From an uncultured Rhodobacter sp. (GTDB lineage Bacteria; Pseudomonadota; Alphaproteobacteria; Rhodobacterales; Rhodobacteraceae): DNA of 64,000 nucleotides. This document shows, in pieces, positions 1 to 8,508 of this stretch. Numbering within the stretch: the stretch's first letter is position 1; every line of letters starts with the position of its first letter. The stretch is taken from positions 558,001 to 622,000 of the forward strand of contig CAMFII010000002.1 of NCBI GenBank assembly GCA_945952585.1, given 5' to 3'. The position numbers were made by a program, and so were the translations under genes. The notes below the pieces were generated by a model. That model did no database searches. It was not told the origin of the DNA and saw only the letters and a program-made list of their open reading frames with translations.

Positions 1-10
1 TGCTAGCGCC

Positions 11-38
11 GATCTGGTTCCTGAATTAGAACCAGATC
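11..38. promoter_or_regulatory. Perfect 10-bp inverted repeat, likely MocR operator
   Basis: GATCTGGTTC at 11-20 and GAACCAGATC at 29-38 are exact reverse complements separated by 8 bases. The site lies 22 bases before the TTG start of the MocR gene and is not followed by a T-run on the plus strand, so it looks like an operator rather than a terminator. MocR/PdxR-type regulators commonly bind paired sites next to their own gene and a divergent target; any divergent target would lie left of the window. Confidence 0.6.
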
Positions 39-60
39 ACCACGATTTTGAGGAACCACT

Positions 61-1509
61 TTGTCCACCGGTTTCGCCCTCGAAAGCCTGACGCTCGACC
101 GCGACAGCGCGGTGGCTTTGCACCAGCAGCTGTACCAGCGCCTGCGCGGGCTGATCGAGGCGCGCCACCTCAGCCCCGGCATGGCGCTGCCCTCGACCCG
201 GGCGCTGGCGCAGGATCTGGGGCTGGGCCGGAACACGGTGATCGCCGCCTACGAGCAGCTGGCGCTGGAGGGGTTCCTGCAGACCGGGCAGGGCGTGCCG
301 CCAGTCGTCCGCGATCTGGCCTTGGGGCAGGGCAAGGGTCCCGCTGCGCCGCAGGATGTCCGGCTGTCGGCGCGGGGACGCTTGATGGCAGATCAGCCCT
401 ATCACCACGGCGAACCGGGGGCGACGGCCTTCCATCCCGGCCTGCCCGATGTCGGTCAGTTCCCGTTCAACACCTGGTCTCGCCTTCTCACCCGCCGCGC
501 GAAGGCAGCGCGGAGCGACTTGTTCGGCACCTATTACGTGACCGGCTATCCCGAATTGCGCGAGGCGATTGCGCGCTACCTGACCGCCTCGCGCGGGGTG
601 ATCTGCACGCCGGACCAGGTCGTCGTGACGAACGGTGCGCAATCGGCCTTCGACCTGATCGCCCGGCTTTTGCTGGATCCCAGCGACACCGTCTGGATGG
701 AGGAGCCGGGCTATTACGGTGCCGCCGCCGCCTTCCTGTCGGCCGGGGCACGGCTTCTGCCCCTGCGGGTCGGGGATGCGGGCTGGAACCTCGATCCCCC
801 CGAAGGCGGTCCGCCGCGGGCGATCTTCGTCACGCCCTCCTGCCACCATCCGCTTGGCCTGACGATGTCCATGGGCCAGCGCCTTGACCTGCTGCGCCTG
901 TCTGACCGGTGGGGCGCATGGCTGATCGAGGACGATTACGACAGCGAATACCGCTTTCAGGGCCAGCCGATCCCGGCGCTGCAGGGGGTGTCCTCGGGCG
1001 AGCGGACGATCTTCGTCGGCACCTTCGCCAAGATCCTGTTCCCCGCCATGCGCCTTGGCTATGTCGTCCTGCCGCCCGCGCTGCTGTCGCCCGTGAAGGC
1101 CGCGCTCAGCGCCACAGGGCATTTCGCGCCACTGCTGACCCAGGCGGCGTTGGCCGATTTCGTGGCGGAGGGGCATTTCGCCCGCCACCTGCGCCGGACC
1201 CGACGCCTCTACGCGCAACGGCGCGAGACCTTTTTTGCGCTATTCGACCGCTTCCTTGGCCCGTCGATGGTGCTGTCCCGCGCCGATACCGGCATCCAGC
1301 AGGTGGCGCGCTTTCTCTATCCCGTCGACGACCGCGAGGTTGCGGCGCGGGCGGGCCTTGATGGCGTCAACGTCTCGCCCCTGTCGATGCAATACCGGCA
1401 CGGCAATCCCCGGCAGGGGCTGGTCTTCGGCTTTGCCGCTGTCGAGGAAAAGGACCAGATGCGCGGCTTCCGGCGGCTGTCTGCCGTGGTGGACCGTTTG
1501 GTCCGGTAG
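61..1509 (+). CDS. MocR/PdxR-type PLP-dependent transcriptional regulator
   Basis: 482 residues. A GntR winged-helix domain (about residues 10-80) is followed by a fold-type I aminotransferase-like domain (about 115-475). GYPELREAIARYL and the Lys in TFAKILFP, the expected PLP Schiff-base position, are visible. MocR proteins use PLP or an adduct as effector and usually control nearby amine or amino-acid genes, with no transamination required. The start is TTG at 61, preceded by GAGGA at 50-54 with suitable spacing. A perfect inverted repeat lies just upstream. The target is not visible here and may be left of the window edge. The gene is convergent with the LysR gene 7 bp downstream. Confidence 0.88.
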   Translation: MSTGFALESLTLDRDSAVALHQQLYQRLRGLIEARHLSPGMALPSTRALAQDLGLGRNTVIAAYEQLALEGFLQTGQGVPPVVRDLALGQGKGPAAPQDVRLSARGRLMADQPYHHGEPGATAFHPGLPDVGQFPFNTWSRLLTRRAKAARSDLFGTYYVTGYPELREAIARYLTASRGVICTPDQVVVTNGAQSAFDLIARLLLDPSDTVWMEEPGYYGAAAAFLSAGARLLPLRVGDAGWNLDPPEGGPPRAIFVTPSCHHPLGLTMSMGQRLDLLRLSDRWGAWLIEDDYDSEYRFQGQPIPALQGVSSGERTIFVGTFAKILFPAMRLGYVVLPPALLSPVKAALSATGHFAPLLTQAALADFVAEGHFARHLRRTRRLYAQRRETFFALFDRFLGPSMVLSRADTGIQQVARFLYPVDDREVAARAGLDGVNVSPLSMQYRHGNPRQGLVFGFAAVEEKDQMRGFRRLSAVVDRLVR

Positions 1510-1516
1510 TGACCGG

Positions 1517-2434
1517 TCACGAGGCCGGGCGCTTCTCGACCTCTTCCATCATCCAGGTGCGGAAGGCCGCCGACAGGGCCGAGGTTGCGGCATCTTCGGG
1601 CAGCACCGTGTAATAGGCGCCGTCGGTCTGGTCGCGGACGGGGGCAAGCGGAACGAGTTCGCCGCCCGCGAGGTCGCGTTCGACAAGGTAGGTCGGCACG
1701 AGCCCGATCCCGACCCCGGCGCGCGCCGCCTCGATCACCATGGCGAAAAGGTCGAAGCGGTGCCCCTCGAAGGCGGCGGGGTCTTCGACGCCGGCCTCGC
1801 GCAGCCAGCTGTCCCAGAGGCGCGGGCGGGATTCGAGATGGAGGAGCGGCAGCCGAGCGATCTCTTCCGCTGTCGGGGCCGCGCCGATCCCCATCCGGGC
1901 GCGGCCTTCGGGCGAAATCACCGGCACGACCCGCTCGCGGCAGAGGAAGGTGCAGACCCCGCCCGCCCAGACCGGACGACCATAATGGATGGCGATGTCG
2001 AAACGGTCGCGCGTCAGGTCGAACGGAGCGATCCGCGCGCCTAGCACCACCTGGATGCGGGGATGCCGCTCAAGAAAGCGGGGCAGGCGTGGCAGCAGCC
2101 AATGTGTGCCGAAAGTTGGTAGGCTGGCCACCCTCAGCACGCCTTCGAGGTTGCGGATGCCAAGGGCAGTCATCGTCAGCGCCTCGGCCTGCACGAGCAG
2201 GGCCTGCGCCTCGGGCAGCAGGCGGCGACCGTTTTCCGACAGGATCACCCGCTGCCGGACCCTTTCGAACAGGAGAAGCCCGAGCCGCCCCTCCAGTTCC
2301 TTGATCTGGCGGCTGACCGCGCCTTGCGACAGGTTCAGTTCTGCCGCCGCCTGCGTCACGCTGCCATAGCGGGCGACAGTGACGAAGGCTTGCAGCGCGA
2401 CAAGGTCGGGAACGAGGGAACGGCTGAGGGTCAT
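1517..2434 (-). CDS. LysR family transcriptional regulator
   Basis: 305 residues, normal for the family. The N-terminal winged HTH (about residues 8-67) contains the typical VTQAAAELNLSQGAVSRQI helix-turn-helix, followed by a periplasmic-binding-like effector domain (about 90-300). The HTH and the LLLFERVRQRV region resemble the GcvA-like subgroup. It is transcribed away from the aldehyde dehydrogenase gene at 2591, the usual arrangement for a LysR activator and its target, and a perfect inverted repeat lies between them. The effector cannot be predicted from sequence; an amino-acid or aldehyde-pathway metabolite is plausible from the neighbour. Confidence 0.88.
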   Translation of the reverse strand: MTLSRSLVPDLVALQAFVTVARYGSVTQAAAELNLSQGAVSRQIKELEGRLGLLLFERVRQRVILSENGRRLLPEAQALLVQAEALTMTALGIRNLEGVLRVASLPTFGTHWLLPRLPRFLERHPRIQVVLGARIAPFDLTRDRFDIAIHYGRPVWAGGVCTFLCRERVVPVISPEGRARMGIGAAPTAEEIARLPLLHLESRPRLWDSWLREAGVEDPAAFEGHRFDLFAMVIEAARAGVGIGLVPTYLVERDLAGGELVPLAPVRDQTDGAYYTVLPEDAATSALSAAFRTWMMEEVEKRPAS

Positions 2435-2500
2435 TGTGCAACTCGATGAACTCGACCCCGTCCCGTGGCGAAAGCATCAGGATTGGCCGCGTCTTGATGC

Positions 2501-2520
2501 GCAGAGTGCATGAACTCTGC
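2501..2520. promoter_or_regulatory. Inverted repeat between LysR and ALDH genes
   Basis: GCAGAGT (2501-2507) and ACTCTGC (2514-2520) form an exact 7-bp inverted repeat with a 6-bp spacer, inside the 156-bp divergent region. The string ATGAACTC occurs inside this site and again near 2450, close to the LysR start, which could be a second half-site. This fits a LysR recognition site, but binding is inferred. Confidence 0.45.
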
Positions 2521-2590
2521 AGAAGCCGTCAATGGCATCCCGCTGAACCCGGTGCTAGGGTGCGCCGCGAAAACCCGAGGGGAGTCGATC

Positions 2591-4108
2591 ATGGGCAAGA
2601 CATACACGGAAGAGGCACAGGACGTTCTGGCAAAGCTGGGGGTCAAGCTGCCCAAGCTGGACAAGCCCGCGATCGTGGTGAAAAGCCCGCTGACCGGGGA
2701 AACCCTTGCCGGTCTCGCGGAAATGACTCCCGCAGATCTGGACGCCATCATCGCCCGCGCACGCAAGGCCTTCCTTGACTGGCGCGTGGTTCCGGCCCCG
2801 CGCCGGGGCGAACTCGTGCGCCTGCTGGGCGAGGAACTGCGCGCCTCCAAGGCGGATCTTGCGAAGCTCGTCTCGCTCGAGGTCGGCAAGAGCGCCTCGG
2901 AAGGGGCGGGCGAAGTGCAGGAAATGATCGACATCTGCGACTTTGCCGTCGGCCTGTCGCGCCAGCTTTACGGCCTGACCATCGCGTCCGAGCGTCCGGG
3001 CCACCGCATGATGGAAACCTGGCATCCGCTTGGCGTCGTCGGCGTGATCTCGGCGTTCAACTTCCCGGTCGCCGTCTGGTCGTGGAACGCGGCCCTTGCG
3101 CTGGTCTGCGGCAACCCGGTCGTGTGGAAGCCGTCGGAAAAGACCCCGCTGACCGCGATGGCGTCCCAGGCCATTTTTGAGCGCGCCCTGGCCCGTTTCG
3201 GTACCGCGCCCGAGGGGCTGAGCCAGGTCGTGATCGGCGGCCCGGCGCTTGGCGAGAAACTTGTCGCCCACAAGGATGTCGCGCTGATCTCGGCCACCGG
3301 CTCGACCCGCATGGGCCGGGCTGTGGCGCCGGTCGTGGCCGCGCGCTTTGGCCGGGTGATCCTTGAGCTTGGCGGCAACAATGCCGGCATCATCTGCCCG
3401 TCGGCCGATCAGGAACTGGCGATCCGCGGCGTGGCCTTCGCCGCCATGGGCACCGCCGGCCAGCGCTGCACCACCATGCGCCGGACCTTCGTCCATGACT
3501 CGATCTACGACGCCTTCGTGCCGCGTCTGAAGTCGGCCTTCGCCTCGGTCTCGGTCGGCAACCCGCTGGAAACCGGCGCGCTGGTCGGCCCGCTGATCGA
3601 CGGCGCGGCCTTCGAGCGGATGGAAGCGGCGCTGAAGGCGGCCAAGGCGGCAGGCGGCACCGTGCATGGCGGCGGGCGGTATGAGACGAACCATCCCGAC
3701 GCCTTCTATGCCAAGCCCGCGCTGGTCGAAATGCCCGAGCAGACCGGGCCGGTGATGGAGGAAACCTTCGCACCGATCCTTTACGTCATGCGCTACACCG
3801 ACTTCACCGACGTGCTCGAGAAGCACAACGCGGTCGCCGCTGGCCTGTCTTCCTCGGTCTTCACCCGTGACATGCGCGAGGCCGAGCAGTTCCTGTCGGC
3901 CGCCGGTTCGGATTGCGGCATCGCCAACGTCAACATCGGCACCTCGGGCGCCGAGATCGGCGGGGCCTTCGGCGGCGAGAAGGAAACCGGCGGCGGGCGG
4001 GAAAGCGGGTCGGACGCGTGGAAGGCCTACATGCGCCGCGCGACCAACACGATCAACTATTCCGCCGACCTGCCACTGGCGCAGGGCGTGAGCTTCGACA
4101 TCGGCTGA
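2591..4108 (+). CDS. Aldehyde dehydrogenase, ALDH7 (aminoadipate semialdehyde dehydrogenase-like)
   Basis: 505 residues. Full-length NAD-dependent aldehyde dehydrogenase with the catalytic Glu in LELGGNNAGI and catalytic Cys in GQRCTTMRR. The GQRCTT context and the overall sequence resemble ALDH7/antiquitin, which oxidises alpha-aminoadipate semialdehyde in lysine breakdown. ATG at 2591 was chosen because AGGGGAG lies just upstream; an in-frame ATG at 2510 would start inside the putative operator. It is likely controlled by the divergent LysR gene. The fused E1 gene follows after 23 bp, suggesting co-transcription. Substrate assignment to lysine breakdown is by family; another semialdehyde is possible. 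Confidence 0.85.
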   Translation: MGKTYTEEAQDVLAKLGVKLPKLDKPAIVVKSPLTGETLAGLAEMTPADLDAIIARARKAFLDWRVVPAPRRGELVRLLGEELRASKADLAKLVSLEVGKSASEGAGEVQEMIDICDFAVGLSRQLYGLTIASERPGHRMMETWHPLGVVGVISAFNFPVAVWSWNAALALVCGNPVVWKPSEKTPLTAMASQAIFERALARFGTAPEGLSQVVIGGPALGEKLVAHKDVALISATGSTRMGRAVAPVVAARFGRVILELGGNNAGIICPSADQELAIRGVAFAAMGTAGQRCTTMRRTFVHDSIYDAFVPRLKSAFASVSVGNPLETGALVGPLIDGAAFERMEAALKAAKAAGGTVHGGGRYETNHPDAFYAKPALVEMPEQTGPVMEETFAPILYVMRYTDFTDVLEKHNAVAAGLSSSVFTRDMREAEQFLSAAGSDCGIANVNIGTSGAEIGGAFGGEKETGGGRESGSDAWKAYMRRATNTINYSADLPLAQGVSFDIG

Positions 4109-4131
4109 GCGCCGCCGGAAGGACTGATCTG

Positions 4132-6312
4132 ATGGACCGCGCGGAGATCGTGCACGAGAACTTCCGCCGCCGGGTGGCGGCGGGGGATTTCCCCGTGGGG
4201 AATGAACCAGTTGGTAACCTTTCGCGCGAGGACGCCGTCGCGCTTTACCGCGCCGGCTGCCTGACGCGGGCGCTCGACCGGACCAGCCGGGCGATGCAGA
4301 AGGCGGGGCAGGGGTTCTACACCATCGGCTCTTCGGGGCATGAGGGGATGGCGGCGGTCGCCTGGGCGCTGCGCCCCGGTGACATGGCCTTCCTCCATTA
4401 CCGCGACGCCGCTTTCCAGATCGCCCGGTCGATGCAGGTGCCGGGCCAAACCCCGGCCTGGGACATGCTTCTGTCCTTCGCCTCATCGTCCGAGGATCCG
4501 ATCTCGGGCGGGCGGCACAAGGTGCTGGGCTCGCGGGCGCTGATGATCCCGCCGCAGACCTCGACCATCGCCTCGCATCTGCCCAAGGCGGTCGGTGCGG
4601 CCTATTCCGTCGGCGCCTCGCGCCGGTTCCGGCCCGAACATGCGATCCTTGCCGAAGATGCGGTGGTGATGTGCTCGTTCGGCGATGCCTCTGCCAACCA
4701 TTCGACGGCGCAGGGTGCGTTCAACACCGCGCAATGGACTTCTTACCAGTCGATCCCTCTGCCGCTCCTCTTCGTCTGCGAGGACAACGGCATCGGCATC
4801 TCGACCAAGACGCCGAAGGGCTGGATCGAGGCGACCTTCTCGCAGCGGCCGGGGCTCGCCTATTTCAAGGCTGACGGGCTCGACCTTTACGACGCTTATG
4901 CGGTCGCTCGGGAGGCGGCCGATTACGTCCGCCGCCGCCGCAAGCCCGCCTTCCTGCACCTGCGCACGATCCGGCTTTACGGCCATGCCGGGGCGGACGT
5001 GCCGACGACCTACCTTTCCCGCGAAGAGGTCGAGGCGGAAGAGGCGCAGGATCCGCTGCTGCATTCCGTCCGCCTGCTGACCGCCGCCGGGGCGATGACC
5101 CAAGCCGAGGCGCTGGCGATCTATGACGAGACCTGCGCCCGCACGACCCGCGTCGCGGCCGAGGCGGTGACGCGGCCAAGGCTCAAGACCGCAAGCGACG
5201 TGATGGCGAGCCTGATCCCGCCGAAACGCGATTGCCGCCCGACCAACGGCCCTTCGGCCGAGGCCCGCGCGGCGGCGTTCGGCGGCGACATGAAGGCGAT
5301 GGCCGAGCCGCAGATCATGTCGCGGATCATCAACTGGGCGCTGACCGACCTGATGCTTGAGCACCGCGAGATCGTGATGATGGGCGAGGATGTCGGGCGC
5401 AAGGGCGGCGTCTATGGCGTGACGCAAAAGCTCACGCAGCGCTTCGGCCCCGACCGGATGATCGACACGCTTCTGGACGAACAGTCGATCCTCGGCCTCG
5501 CCATCGGCATGGCGCAGAACGGCTACCTGCCGATCCCCGAGATCCAGTTCCTCGCCTATCTCCACAATGCCGAGGACCAGTTGCGGGGCGAAGCGGCGAC
5601 GCTGCCCTTCTTCTCGAACGGGCAGTTCACCAACCCGCTGATCCTGCGCATCGCCGGCCTTGGCTACCAGAAGGGCTTCGGCGGGCATTTCCACAACGAC
5701 AACTCCGTCGCGGTGCTGCGCGACATTCCCGGGCTGATCCTCGCCGTGCCCTCTACCGGGGCCGAGGCGGCGAAGATGCTGCGCGAATGCGTGCGGCTGG
5801 CGCGGGAGGAACAGCGGCTGGTGGTGTTCCTGGAGCCGATCGCGCTCTACCCGATGCGCGACCTGCTGGCGGACAAGGATGGCGGCTGGATGACCACCTA
5901 TCCCGACCCGTCCGAGACGATCCCGCTTGGCGAGGTCGGCGTGCATGGCGAGGGGACCGAGATCGCCTTCGTCACCTTCGGCAACGGCCATTACCTGTCG
6001 CGTCAGGCGCAGGCGCGGCTGGAAGCAGAGGGGGTGGCGTCGCGCGTGGTCGACCTGCGCTGGCTGTCGCCCTTGCCGGTCGAGAGCCTGCTGAAAGCTG
6101 TCGGACCAGCGAAACGGATCCTAATCGTCGACGAGACGCGCCATTCCGGCGGTGTGGCCGAGGCGCTGATGGCGGTCATGGCCGAGAATGTCGCGGTGCC
6201 CTTCGAGCGGATCACGGCCGAGGACAGCTTCATCGCCACCGGCCCGGCCTACGCGGCGACGATGCCCTCGGCGGACGGGATCTACAGGGCGGCGAAGGGG
6301 ATGCTGGCATGA
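4132..6312 (+). CDS. Fused E1 alpha/beta 2-oxoacid dehydrogenase (BCKDH-like)
   Basis: 726 residues. Residues about 30-370 match the ThDP-binding E1 alpha subunit of branched-chain 2-oxoacid dehydrogenases and about 387-725 the E1 beta (transketolase-like) subunit, so both are one chain. The ThDP motif reads GDAS (184-187) rather than the usual GDG/GEG, with the conserved Asn in CEDNGIG (219). E1 decarboxylates a 2-oxoacid and normally passes the acyl group to a lipoyl E2, but no E2 or E3 gene lies nearby. The start at 4132 follows GGAAGGACTGATCTG. Its stop overlaps the start of the FabD-like gene (ATGA), indicating coupled translation. The physiological 2-oxoacid is not known. Confidence 0.85.
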   Translation: MDRAEIVHENFRRRVAAGDFPVGNEPVGNLSREDAVALYRAGCLTRALDRTSRAMQKAGQGFYTIGSSGHEGMAAVAWALRPGDMAFLHYRDAAFQIARSMQVPGQTPAWDMLLSFASSSEDPISGGRHKVLGSRALMIPPQTSTIASHLPKAVGAAYSVGASRRFRPEHAILAEDAVVMCSFGDASANHSTAQGAFNTAQWTSYQSIPLPLLFVCEDNGIGISTKTPKGWIEATFSQRPGLAYFKADGLDLYDAYAVAREAADYVRRRRKPAFLHLRTIRLYGHAGADVPTTYLSREEVEAEEAQDPLLHSVRLLTAAGAMTQAEALAIYDETCARTTRVAAEAVTRPRLKTASDVMASLIPPKRDCRPTNGPSAEARAAAFGGDMKAMAEPQIMSRIINWALTDLMLEHREIVMMGEDVGRKGGVYGVTQKLTQRFGPDRMIDTLLDEQSILGLAIGMAQNGYLPIPEIQFLAYLHNAEDQLRGEAATLPFFSNGQFTNPLILRIAGLGYQKGFGGHFHNDNSVAVLRDIPGLILAVPSTGAEAAKMLRECVRLAREEQRLVVFLEPIALYPMRDLLADKDGGWMTTYPDPSETIPLGEVGVHGEGTEIAFVTFGNGHYLSRQAQARLEAEGVASRVVDLRWLSPLPVESLLKAVGPAKRILIVDETRHSGGVAEALMAVMAENVAVPFERITAEDSFIATGPAYAATMPSADGIYRAAKGMLA

Positions 6313-7334
6313 CCACTGCGGTTGTCGTCTGCCCCGGCCGGGGCACCTATACCAAGACCGAGCTTGGCTATCTGGGCCGCCACTTCGCTGACAGGTCGCT
6401 GCTGTCGCGCTTCGACGACAAGCGTCTGGCCCTCGGGCAGGAGACGCTGTCGGCACTGGATGGCGCATCGACCTATTCGGTCGCCAAGCACACGCGCGGC
6501 GACAATGCCTCGGCGCTGATCTATGCGGCGACCCTTGGCGACCTGCGCGCGATCAAGGGCATCGAGATCGTCGCGGTCACCGGCAATTCGATGGGCTGGT
6601 ATTCCGCGCTCGCCTGTGCGGGGGCGCTGACGCCCGAGGCAGGGTTCGAGGTGGTCAACACCATGGGCACGCTGATGCAGGACAGCCTGATCGGCGGGCA
6701 GATCCTGCATCCCTTCACGGGCGAGGACTGGGTGCCGAACCCGGCGCGCAAGGCCGAGCTGCTGGCGCTGGCGGACGACATCGCGGCTCGGCCCGGCCAT
6801 GCCTTCGCCCTGTCGATCGACCTGGGCGGGATGCTGGTTTTCGGCGGCAACGAGGCGGGGCTCAAGGCTTTCGAGGCCGCCGTGCCACCCGAGCAGGGCC
6901 GCTTCCCGATGCGGCTTGCCAACCACGCGGCCTTCCATACCTCGCTTCAGGCCCCGGTCGCGGCACAGGGCCGCGCGCGGCTGCCGGAAAGCTTGTTCGG
7001 CCAGCCGAAGCACCCGCTGATCGACGGACGGGGCAACATCTGGTGGCCGGGCTCAACCCATGTCGGCCGTATGCGCGACTACACGCTCGGCCATCAGGTG
7101 GTGGAGCCCTACGATTTCACCGCCGCGATCCGCACCGCCGCGCGCGAATTCGCCCCCGACCTGTTCATCGTCACCGGTCCCGGGACGACGCTTGGCGGCG
7201 CCGTGGCGCAGTCGCTGATTGCCGCCAACTGGAAGGGGCTGTCCGACAAGGCCAGCTTCCAGACGCGGCAGGCAGAAGACCCGGTGCTGATCTCCATGGG
7301 CATGGGCGACCAGCGCGCCCGCGTCACCGGCTGA
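6309..7334 (+). CDS. FabD-like acyltransferase lacking the malonyl-binding Arg
   Basis: 341 residues. Resembles malonyl-CoA:ACP transacylase: nucleophile Ser94 in GNSMG, catalytic His210 in AAFHTS, and C-terminal GPGTTLGGA. In FabD an arginine in an RGxxMQ motif binds the malonyl carboxylate; here the same stretch reads MGTLMQ (119-124), replacing Arg with Met. Acyltransferase domains without this Arg generally use acyl groups lacking a free carboxylate. Translation is coupled to the fused E1 by a 4-bp ATGA overlap. I infer it handles an acyl group related to the E1 product rather than malonate. It is not the housekeeping fabD: no fabG or acpP is adjacent. Confidence 0.75.
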   Translation: MTTAVVVCPGRGTYTKTELGYLGRHFADRSLLSRFDDKRLALGQETLSALDGASTYSVAKHTRGDNASALIYAATLGDLRAIKGIEIVAVTGNSMGWYSALACAGALTPEAGFEVVNTMGTLMQDSLIGGQILHPFTGEDWVPNPARKAELLALADDIAARPGHAFALSIDLGGMLVFGGNEAGLKAFEAAVPPEQGRFPMRLANHAAFHTSLQAPVAAQGRARLPESLFGQPKHPLIDGRGNIWWPGSTHVGRMRDYTLGHQVVEPYDFTAAIRTAAREFAPDLFIVTGPGTTLGGAVAQSLIAANWKGLSDKASFQTRQAEDPVLISMGMGDQRARVTG

Positions 7335-7355
7335 CCCGGAGCCCGAAATGAAAAA

Positions 7356-7375
7356 GGGCGGGCCGAAGCCCGCCC
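7356..7375 (-). terminator. Intrinsic terminator of the BMP importer operon
   Basis: An 8-bp GC stem (GGGCGGGC, 7356-7363; GCCCGCCC, 7368-7375) with a 4-base loop is followed on the minus strand by TTTTT (plus-strand AAAAA at 7351-7355). It lies 22 bp past the stop of the binding-protein gene and also sits in a convergent gap, so it may stop the plus-strand operon less efficiently. Confidence 0.85.
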
Positions 7376-7397
7376 CCAGATCATCCGGCGAACCGGA

Positions 7398-8483
7398 TCA
7401 CGAGGCGCTTTCGACGCCCTTCACGAACCAGTCCATCACGGCCAGGTCCGCATCCGAGATCACCTCGCCATCCTTCACGCGCAGCGTGCCTTCCTGATCG
7501 TAGATCGGGCCGGTGAAGATGTTGAAGGTGCCTTCCTTGTAGCCCTTCTGCAGGCCATCAGCGAGCTCGCGCACGTCGGCCGGCACCGCCTCGTTGTAGG
7601 GCGAGATCTTGACGGTGCCTTCCTTGAACCCGTCCCAGGTGTCGGCCGACTTCCAGGTGCCGGCGAGGATGTCCTTGACCCGGATAACGTAGTAGGGGCC
7701 CCAGATGTCCTCGATCGCGGTCAGGTGGGCTTTCGGCGCGAAGGTCGACATGTCGGCGCCCTGGCCAAAGCCGTAAAGGCCCTTCTGCTCGAGGATCTGC
7801 AGCGCGGCCGGGCTGTCGGTATGGGTGGTGACGATATCGCAGCCCAGGTTGATGAGCGTTTCGGTCGCCGCCGCTTCCTTGGGCGGGTCGAACCAGCTGT
7901 CGATCATGACAAGCTTGAGCGTCGCGTTCGGGTTCTGCTTCTGCGCCGACAGCAGGAAGGAGTTCACGCCCAGCACCACTTCCGGCACCTTGAACGAGCC
8001 AAGATAGCCAAGCGTGCCCGACTTCGACATCTTGCCCGAGATCGTGCCGAGGACGGCGCGGCCTTCGTGGAACTTCGAGTTGTAGGTCGAGACGTTGTCG
8101 GCGCGCTTGAAGCCGGTGCAATGCTCGAACTTCACGTCCGGGAATTCCTTGGCGACTTCCAGCGTCTGCTCCATGTAGCCGTAGGAGGTCGTGAAGATCA
8201 GCTTGCAGCCCTGCTGGGCGAGGTCGCGGATGATCGGAACCGCCGAGGCATCTTCCGGCACGTTCTCGACATAGACCGTCTCGACCTTGTCGCCGAGTTC
8301 GGCATCGACCTGCTCGCGGCCCTTGTTGTGCGCCCAGGTCCAGCCGTAGTCGCCGATCGGACCGAGGAAGATGAAGCCGATCTTGACCTTGTCTTCGGCA
8401 TGGGCGACGCGCGCGCCCAGAACCGAGGCGGTGGCCGCGGCGCCGGCCACCTTCATCAATGTGCGACGGGTAATCTGTGACAT
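7398..8483 (-). CDS. BMP family ABC transporter substrate-binding protein
   Basis: 361 residues. The N-terminus MSQITRRTLMKVAGAAATASV has a twin-arginine-type motif and ends in a cleavage-like AHA-ED, so Tat export to the periplasm is likely. The mature part, starting KVKIGFIFLGPIGDYGWTWAHN, matches the basic membrane protein (BMP/Med) family that binds nucleosides or nucleobases. The start at 8483 was chosen because the signal peptide begins there. It is the last gene of a four-gene transport operon (ATPase, two permeases, binding protein) and is followed by a strong terminator. The flanking deaminases support a nucleobase or nucleoside ligand; the exact ligand is unknown. Confidence 0.88.
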   Translation of the reverse strand: MSQITRRTLMKVAGAAATASVLGARVAHAEDKVKIGFIFLGPIGDYGWTWAHNKGREQVDAELGDKVETVYVENVPEDASAVPIIRDLAQQGCKLIFTTSYGYMEQTLEVAKEFPDVKFEHCTGFKRADNVSTYNSKFHEGRAVLGTISGKMSKSGTLGYLGSFKVPEVVLGVNSFLLSAQKQNPNATLKLVMIDSWFDPPKEAAATETLINLGCDIVTTHTDSPAALQILEQKGLYGFGQGADMSTFAPKAHLTAIEDIWGPYYVIRVKDILAGTWKSADTWDGFKEGTVKISPYNEAVPADVRELADGLQKGYKEGTFNIFTGPIYDQEGTLRVKDGEVISDADLAVMDWFVKGVESAS

Positions 8484-8508
8484 TCTCAGGCTCCTGTTGG
8501 TGTTTTTT

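Noticed and set aside
2555-4486. Long open frames antisense to annotated genes (also around 4483-5991, 19927-21798, 46884-49223, 53548-55431 and 56275-58239)
   Set aside because: They lie opposite well-conserved genes, have Arg/Gly/His-rich composition typical of GC-rich shadow frames, and show no motifs or ribosome-binding sites.
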